A DNA stretch of 64,000 nucleotides from Branchiostoma floridae. Taxonomy: Eukaryota; Chordata; Leptocardii; Amphioxiformes; Branchiostomatidae. The notes beneath the pieces were generated by a model. It made no database searches. It had not been told where the DNA came from and worked only from the letters and a program-made list of their open reading frames with translations. The translations under genes were made by a program, and so were the position numbers. Numbering within the stretch: position 1 is the stretch's first letter; each line of letters opens with the position of its first letter. Positions 58,380-64,000 of the stretch are shown here, piece by piece. The DNA is taken from NCBI RefSeq assembly GCF_000003815.2, contig NC_049985.1, positions 12,120,416-12,184,415 of the forward strand. The letters are read 5' to 3'.

Positions 58380-58886
58380 AGTGTATGTTTGGGCCCCCTG
58401 GCGGCTTATTTTGCACTCCAGTGGGCGACTTGGTTGTCATCTTTGGAAGAGAATAAGTCAAGGAGGTGTTGGTAGATTTGCATAATTTTTGGTATGTATA
58501 TAGCTTAGGTGATGATTAAAATCCTGAAATGTATTGTATGCAAATTGGGGCTTCATTTACATGATAATTAGAAGAATGTGTAAATCCTGAAATCGACCTC
58601 TTTTTCCGACACTCTGTGCTCAGTACCTAACCACATCTGTGGCCCAGGCTTGTGTAGTTCATGACATATTTGTGTCAGCAAAACATATATGTTATTTTTG
58701 CTGACATATTGTTTATTAGTTTTCGCTTTGCCAATGCCATGTTCTTTGTTTGTGCACTATCTTGTTCAGGCAGAAGTGTATGACGATGGGAAAGGGTTTC
58801 TCCATTTTGATGTGAAGGGGTGTTTTCCCCCTTATTTTGGTGATGGTTATCATCAATGGAGACTTGATAAAGGTGAGACATTCAGG

Positions 58887-59074
58887 TAGCGTACTTAGTC
58901 CAGTGGTTAGCGGTCCTGCATCTGGAACTAGAAGCCGTGAGTTCGATTCCGGCTGTGCCGCTTATCCTACATCTACATGGATGCTATACCGGAAAGGGTT
59001 GCAGTCCATTGTGCTTGTTGAAATGAGCTAGGGGAATTTGCCGGTACAATGAACCTGTAAATACTGTACATAGT
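58887..59074 (+). mobile_element. tRNA-derived SINE, copy 2
   Basis: The same insertion as at 54343, carried along by the tandem duplication rather than an independent insertion. Confidence 0.65.
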
Positions 59075-59142
59075 ATCTGTTTTCTCAAACATGACACACG
59101 TCCACGCAGTTGTTTGCTGTTGGGGTAGGTACTCTTTAGTAA

Positions 59143-60465
59143 CTAGAGTTCCACGAACACATACCTTTGCCAAATAAACCAGGTTTGTTATGTAGAATGA
59201 TGTCTGTAGACAAATGCGTTACTCATATCATATATTTTCTAATTATATGCTTGGAGTTGGTTTATAAAATTTTGGCATTGATTATGCAAATTAGATCCCA
59301 AGTGACGATTAATTGATACCAAATTGTATCAAGCATTACTTAAGCTATCAGCATACCAAAAATCATGATGATCCTTTGATCCATTCTTGACTTATTCTCT
59401 TTCAAAGTCTTTAAATACACCTCTTACTCTCTTCCCTCTTTCACAGTTACATATGTGACAACTTTGAAAGTACTAGAAAGGAATGCAGTGGATTTATGAA
59501 CTTTTCCTAATCAATTATGCAAATTAGCTGTTAATTTGCATAATAAATATCACATAATATAAGTCTTCACTTAGGCTATTTACATGCCAAAATTCATGAC
59601 GATCCGTCGACACGTTCATATTTTCTCATTAATTATGCAAATGAGGTCTTCATTTGCATGATAAATATGTATTGACATTTCTGTCTTTCTCAGCTACATA
59701 TGTGACAAGTTTTGAAGTCCTATCATGGAATGTAGTGGATTTATAAAATACCCTCATAAATTATGCAAATTAGCTGTTGATTTGCATAATTGGCATTTCA
59801 TTATGTAGGTATTCACTTACGCTACCTACATACCAAAAAACATGATGATCCGTCAACATCTTCATATTTTCTCATTAATTATGCAAATACGGTCAGCATT
59901 TGCATAATTGATATCTATTGACATTTCCCTCCTTCCCAGCTACATATGTGACAAGTTTCAAAGTCCTATCATGGAATGCAATGGATTTATAAACGTTCCT
60001 CATTAATTATGCAAATTAGCTGTTGATTTGCATAATTGGTATTCCATTATGTAAGTCATCACTCATTCTATCTACATACCAAAAATCATGATGATCCGTT
60101 AACACGTTGTAGAGTTATTCGTGTCCAAAGTTTGAAAGGAAACCGGTGACTACAGTTCCAAAAAAGCCGCTAGGGGGCCCAAACTCACAGCACTTACTCT
60201 CTGCCTCAAGGGCTATCTTCCACTCAAAAACCATGACCACAGCATGTCCAGAACACGAGATGTAAAAAATTGAGTTTCCGCTGCAGTACCTTAGCGAGCC
60301 CATTATCGAACCTGACCTTTGTTTTCCCGACCCCTACCCACCTACCAAATATCATCAGGATCCATCCAAGACTTCTTGAGTTATGCTGTTGACAGACACA
60401 CACACAGACACACACACACACAAACACGCCCAAAACATAACCTTAGCCATTCTGGCAAAGGTAAT
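59143..60465 (-). mobile_element. CTAG-ended repeat family 3, full copy
   Basis: Runs from CTAGAGTTCCACGAACACAT with subterminal ACCTTTGCCA, through ~248-bp internal repeats and the GCTAGGGGGCCC block, GACACACACACAGAC run, to a hairpin AACCTTAGCCATTCTGGC.. AAAGGTAAT. The hairpin arm repeats the subterminal ACCTTTGCCA. Non-coding. Confidence 0.85.
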
Positions 60466-61310
60466 AATTATACATGAATAAGATTAGTCTGAATAAAGGC
60501 ATGATTATTTGGCGAAGGGATGTGTTCGTGGAACTCTAGTTGTAGATGGAACATTAGCAGATACCAAACATGCAAAACAAGGGCCCAAATATCACCATTC
60601 GTGTAATCTTCCGTTGTGACCGACAGGAACTTCCTACTTGTGTCATGCGTAAGTCAGACAGGTGTACACATATACACAGATTAGGTAAATGTTGAAGCCA
60701 CGTGAATAGGCATTATGAAATGACCAAAGTCGTTGCTACTCAAAACAGATGCCAGACTGGCAGTGTAGACATACTATTCTTTGATCCAGAAGATGGAGAT
60801 ATGACGTGTGGAGGTTAGTTGTAACAGTTGAATCGAAATCAAGAGCTTTGATTGCCAAAATCAGCTGTTCAATATCTCCTCCTTTAACTAGCAGCTACAA
60901 ACCTCTTATGACAGCTTGAAATAATCAAAGCTGGTGAGGCATGATGATGAAAGTGCTTTGAGCATTTTAATTGCAACTTGCCAAATGCAATTCATGCCAA
61001 TACGTGAGTGAAAAGAATTACTGTTGTTTTATCCCTATCTAGACCGGGGGGGCAAAAAATGCCTGAAACAACTTTGACGTCGTATAACTGCAGAACGGCG
61101 TCTGCTAGGACTACGAAACTTGATGGTTTTTCTTAAGATATTGTTGGCAAAGATTTGCGGTAAAACTATGAGGTGGTGATTTTTTTCCTGTTGCCATGGC
61201 AATGGGTTTCTGACAGGCAAGTTGTATAAAGTGCATTTTCTAAGGGAGCAACATCGGGGCACATCAGTGGTTTTGAACCCGGGACCTCTGGGGTTTGAGC
61301 CAAACACTTA
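60466..61310. other. Flank-related and unassigned sequence
   Basis: 60500-60537 is the CTAG end of another family-3 copy (GGCGAAGGGATGTGTTCG .. CTCTAG). 60700-60960 resembles 44215-44390 in the same orientation (CAGATGCCAGACTGGCAGTG). The rest is unassigned. Confidence 0.55.
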
Positions 61311-63560
61311 GGTCGTTCAATGTTAAAAGTTTATTGTAGCGTTGCATTGCAAACAAAGTACATTGTTACTACCAGTACTAGTAAAACACACAATGTACAC
61401 AAAATGTATTGCCAATAGAAACATTCCTCCTTAGGTAGCAGCTGTCATGAAATTATCACTGTCGTTTGAAATTTTCAATGTTGAATACAATCTAATAGCT
61501 CAAAGTACTTCATTACTACTATCATGCAAAAATAGAAAAATAGGATAAACAATTTTAACTTTCAGGCTCCATTGTTTATAACCAACTATTGAAGATGACA
61601 AAATGAGCTTTTCATGAATTGGATGAAGTGTTTTATGCTTATTGTTATGTCTGTATCATCATTTGTTCGGTGTGAGCTTTGTGGACACGTTGTAATTAGG
61701 AACAAATAGAATTATCACAGCTGTAAATCCTACGCATTTGTACATGTCCTTACTTTTGATTGATACCACATTGCACATTACCAATAATATATTTTTTCGT
61801 TATTTTAAGAGCTGTCTTGTAGCAGGTACAGTGAAACCTGTCCGAGCAACCACCTGGCGCAGGCAACCACCTACCGTCAGAGGACACACTGAAACAGTCC
61901 CGTCCATTTTTACATAGTGAAGACCCCCTCCCAAGCAACCACCTGCCTTCCCCAACCAGCAACCACACTTTACAGTCCCAAAGGGGCATCCGACTTGCCC
62001 ATACCAACCAAAATTGATTGACAGCAGTTAGCAGCCATTTTATATGCAGAATTATGTGGGCACAGTTCCTCTGGACTTTGAGTGACTTCTTTTCCTTAAG
62101 TGAATATTAGTTAAGCATATTAACAATGTGCACTGTGCAAAATGATTATCATTGAGAATTTTGACATACTGGTAGAGAAATTGAAAGCACTTGTTTGGGC
62201 TGTTCAAGGAAACAGACAACTTCAAAACAAACCATGTTTGATTGTTAGACAAACTCAGCTCTGATTGTTAAACAATGGTTTCTTGAAGTTTGTTTACATA
62301 ACAGCATGGAGATTAAAAACTGTGTGCATTTCTTATAGATATGTTTCCTGGGAACTAACTGAAAGGTGTATATCATGCGAACCGTATCATTTATAATTTT
62401 TTTTTCGCAAACCAACCAATTTGTCGGGAGCAACCACCTGTCCTCAGCAACAATTTTTCACGGTCCCTTGAGTGGTTGCTCAGGACAGGTTTGACTGTAT
62501 CTCTAGAAGATAATACCAACTAGATGTTTTACAAACTTTAATGTAAATATAACATCTAGCAAAATTGCGCCAATGGCTTTAGATATGATGGTGAGTAAAA
62601 GTTTCGATTAATCAACATTATACTTTTGCATTATACCCAGTAGTCATTCTTGACAGATTAAAAATTAAGAGTACATTTAATAGCAACAAAATATCATCAT
62701 ATGGCATTTTGCTATTTTATGTCACAAACTAAAGCAGAAAGAGTAGCTTGCAAACTAGGATGAATATTTTCAAATTGAGCCCATAATTATAATCATGAAA
62801 AAAATTGAAAACAAGGTTGCACACCAACTACAATTACATACTTTCGTGGATCTGAAATGTAGCTTAATCATGTGAAATTAAGCATATTTTACGGTGGTTA
62901 AATGTTGCTTAAATGAGTGGCACTAAGTGCGCTTTACGGAACCTACTGAACTGTTATGTACATATGATATTTAAGCAGATGTAAATATTGTGTAAAGGTG
63001 CTTAAACAATGCCGATACGTATCATTTACGCATATTTAAAGCGTGCTTAAAGACCTAATTTGGTGCAGTGTAAGGTGTGAGCTTTGAGGCAACTTTGGGG
63101 TTAGCAACAAAGAATTACAGCTTTCAACCTTACACGTTTGTACATTTCCTTCTCATTCATACCAAATCGTGCATAACCAATTTTATAGTTTTCAATTATG
63201 AAGTGTTATCTTACAATTGTTTCCCGAAAAATGATACCAACACAATATAATATGTCATAAACTTTAAGGTGAATACAACAGCTATAGTCCTCAATTGAAA
63301 TTGGGTGTATGACTATGATCAGTTTAAATTATTAGAAAGTCATGAGAAAATAGAAATACTACCAACAAAAATTGTTTTTTTGTGTGTTTTATATTGCAAA
63401 CAAAAGCAAATATAACAGCTCAGGCCACACTTACTTTATGGATGACTTCCGCGCGCACATTGATTTTCGCCTGTTCTAAAAAAACGGCCATCCAATAGCA
63501 TCCCTAGTCAATTTGAATTTTTTAATGCTTGCCAGACACAGCACGAGATATTTCAGCATG
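61311..63560 (-). repeat. Inverted copies of the receptor-gene 3' flank module
   Basis: Reverse-complement matches: 61310-61690 to 45270-45640, 61730-62900 to the 5080-5480 / 43380-43780 type, 63070-63560 to 44840-45260. Order and orientation show an inverted, rearranged duplicate of the region downstream of gene 2. No coding exon of the receptor is included. Confidence 0.7.
61829..62497. mobile_element. pogo/Tigger-like MITE with TA target duplication
   Basis: 669 bases with terminal inverted repeats CAGTGAAACCTGTCCGAGCA and the complement of TGCTCAGGACAGGTTTGACTG, flanked by TA on each side. The interior is non-coding and has further 'GCAACCACCTG' repeats near both ends. The paralogous flank at 5405-5425 (ACAGATACTGGTAAAGACAAC, read in reverse) has an uninterrupted TA at the same point, i.e. 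the empty site. CAGT..AACC ends with TA duplication are typical of Tc1/mariner-pogo elements. Confidence 0.88.
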
Positions 63561-64000
63561 CAAATGAAGCTTAAACATTTGAACATGGTTATAGGTAATG
63601 TTTAAAATCCACAACTAACACTCAACGTTTACGACAGGTTTAAGGACGAAGTAAAGCCCGCATAAAAAAATCAGGCATCTTTACTTGGTCTTTTAAGTTA
63701 CTTAAATGTTGTAACTGTCGCGACTGGGTCTTGAGGAATCCAAAATATGTACATGTTAAAGACGATGTTTAGCGCTGTCTACATAGCCCGTTACCGGCCC
63801 ACAGTGAGATTCCCGGTACGTCAACGGTCAATGATTTTGGCGCAACTGGTTTGTTAGTCATGTTGTTTCATGAAAGTTAATCCACAGATACACAGCAGTG
63901 TGGAGTGTTTGATAAGAGAGGCCGACATGTCTTCCTTGTCTCGTTTAGTCTCTTTCTGTCTTATTTTTTCACTTCATGGAAACCGAGTAATCAGTCTTAA
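63561..64000. other. Right edge, nothing recognised
   Basis: No exon, RNA or repeat that I can support in the last 440 bases. Confidence 0.4.

Larger units (their letters stand above)
50832..60341. repeat. Near-identical tandem duplication (50832-55797 and 55798-60341)
   Basis: The two units match base for base except for a 422-base deletion in the second (52909-53330 absent, junction at 57874 with 4-bp microhomology ATAG) and one difference I noticed, CTCAGTG at ~54069 versus CTCTGTG at ~58613. The internal junction joins CCCCTACCCAC to GCTTGTGAGAG at 55797/55798 without clear homology. Either a very recent duplication or an assembly artefact. Confidence 0.9.

Overview
This is animal (eukaryotic) DNA: spliced exons with GT/AG boundaries, dense intronic repeats, non-LTR retrotransposons, tRNA-derived SINEs and two assembly gaps. 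Phase-1 shuffled exons for F-type lectin, C-type lectin, discoidin (F5/8C) and kringle modules, with these repeat families, suggest a cephalochordate (amphioxus, Branchiostoma) genome. That assignment is inference; no species-diagnostic gene is present.

The window holds two tandem, same-strand (+) paralogous genes for multidomain extracellular lectins. Gene 1 (5' end outside the window; exons 1436-3997) encodes the second half of an F-type lectin domain, a 20-codon linker, a kringle and a C-terminal C-type lectin domain (CTLD). Gene 2 (visible exons 7174-42286) chains in frame over 16 exons, about 1,129 residues: a cytoplasmic tail with repeated NxxY / FENPMY motifs, one transmembrane helix (type II), a Ser/Thr-rich stalk, a Cys-rich 'GCW' module, an F-type lectin, a CTLD with an EPN motif, a discoidin-like domain, the linker, a kringle and a second CTLD. 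It looks like a membrane-anchored, endocytosis-competent glycan receptor. Gene 1 lacks the CTLD1 and discoidin exons; its intron shows a junction that matches a deletion of about 16 kb relative to gene 2.

Layout: 191-1255 hairpin minisatellite in an intron of gene 1; 1436-3997 gene 1; 3998-6575 its 3' flank, duplicated after gene 2 at 42287-44625; 7174-8823 cytoplasmic exons of gene 2; 8824-20248 a repeat-filled intron (gap, decayed LINE pieces, a dead NPMY exon, GC-rich repeats, a 4-kb higher-order tandem array, a tRNA-Leu-like relic); 20249-24388 membrane, stalk and first lectin exons; 24389-35585 an intron with four ~1-kb repeat elements and a transposon-like gene of about 970 codons on the minus strand, broken by one frameshift; 35586-42286 the remaining exons; 45730-49032 three ~1-kb repeats in opposite orientation; 49697-53835 a nearly complete LINE with target-site duplication; 50832-60341 a near-identical tandem duplication containing part of that LINE; 60700-63600 inverted copies of the gene-flank sequence with a pogo/Tigger-like MITE whose empty site is visible in the paralogous flank.

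The most striking structural result beyond the receptor genes is that three unrelated-looking repeat families obey one rule: one end is a CTAG terminus, and the subterminal motif next to it equals the arm of a hairpin at the opposite end. This is the signature expected of Helitron2/Helentron-type non-autonomous elements.
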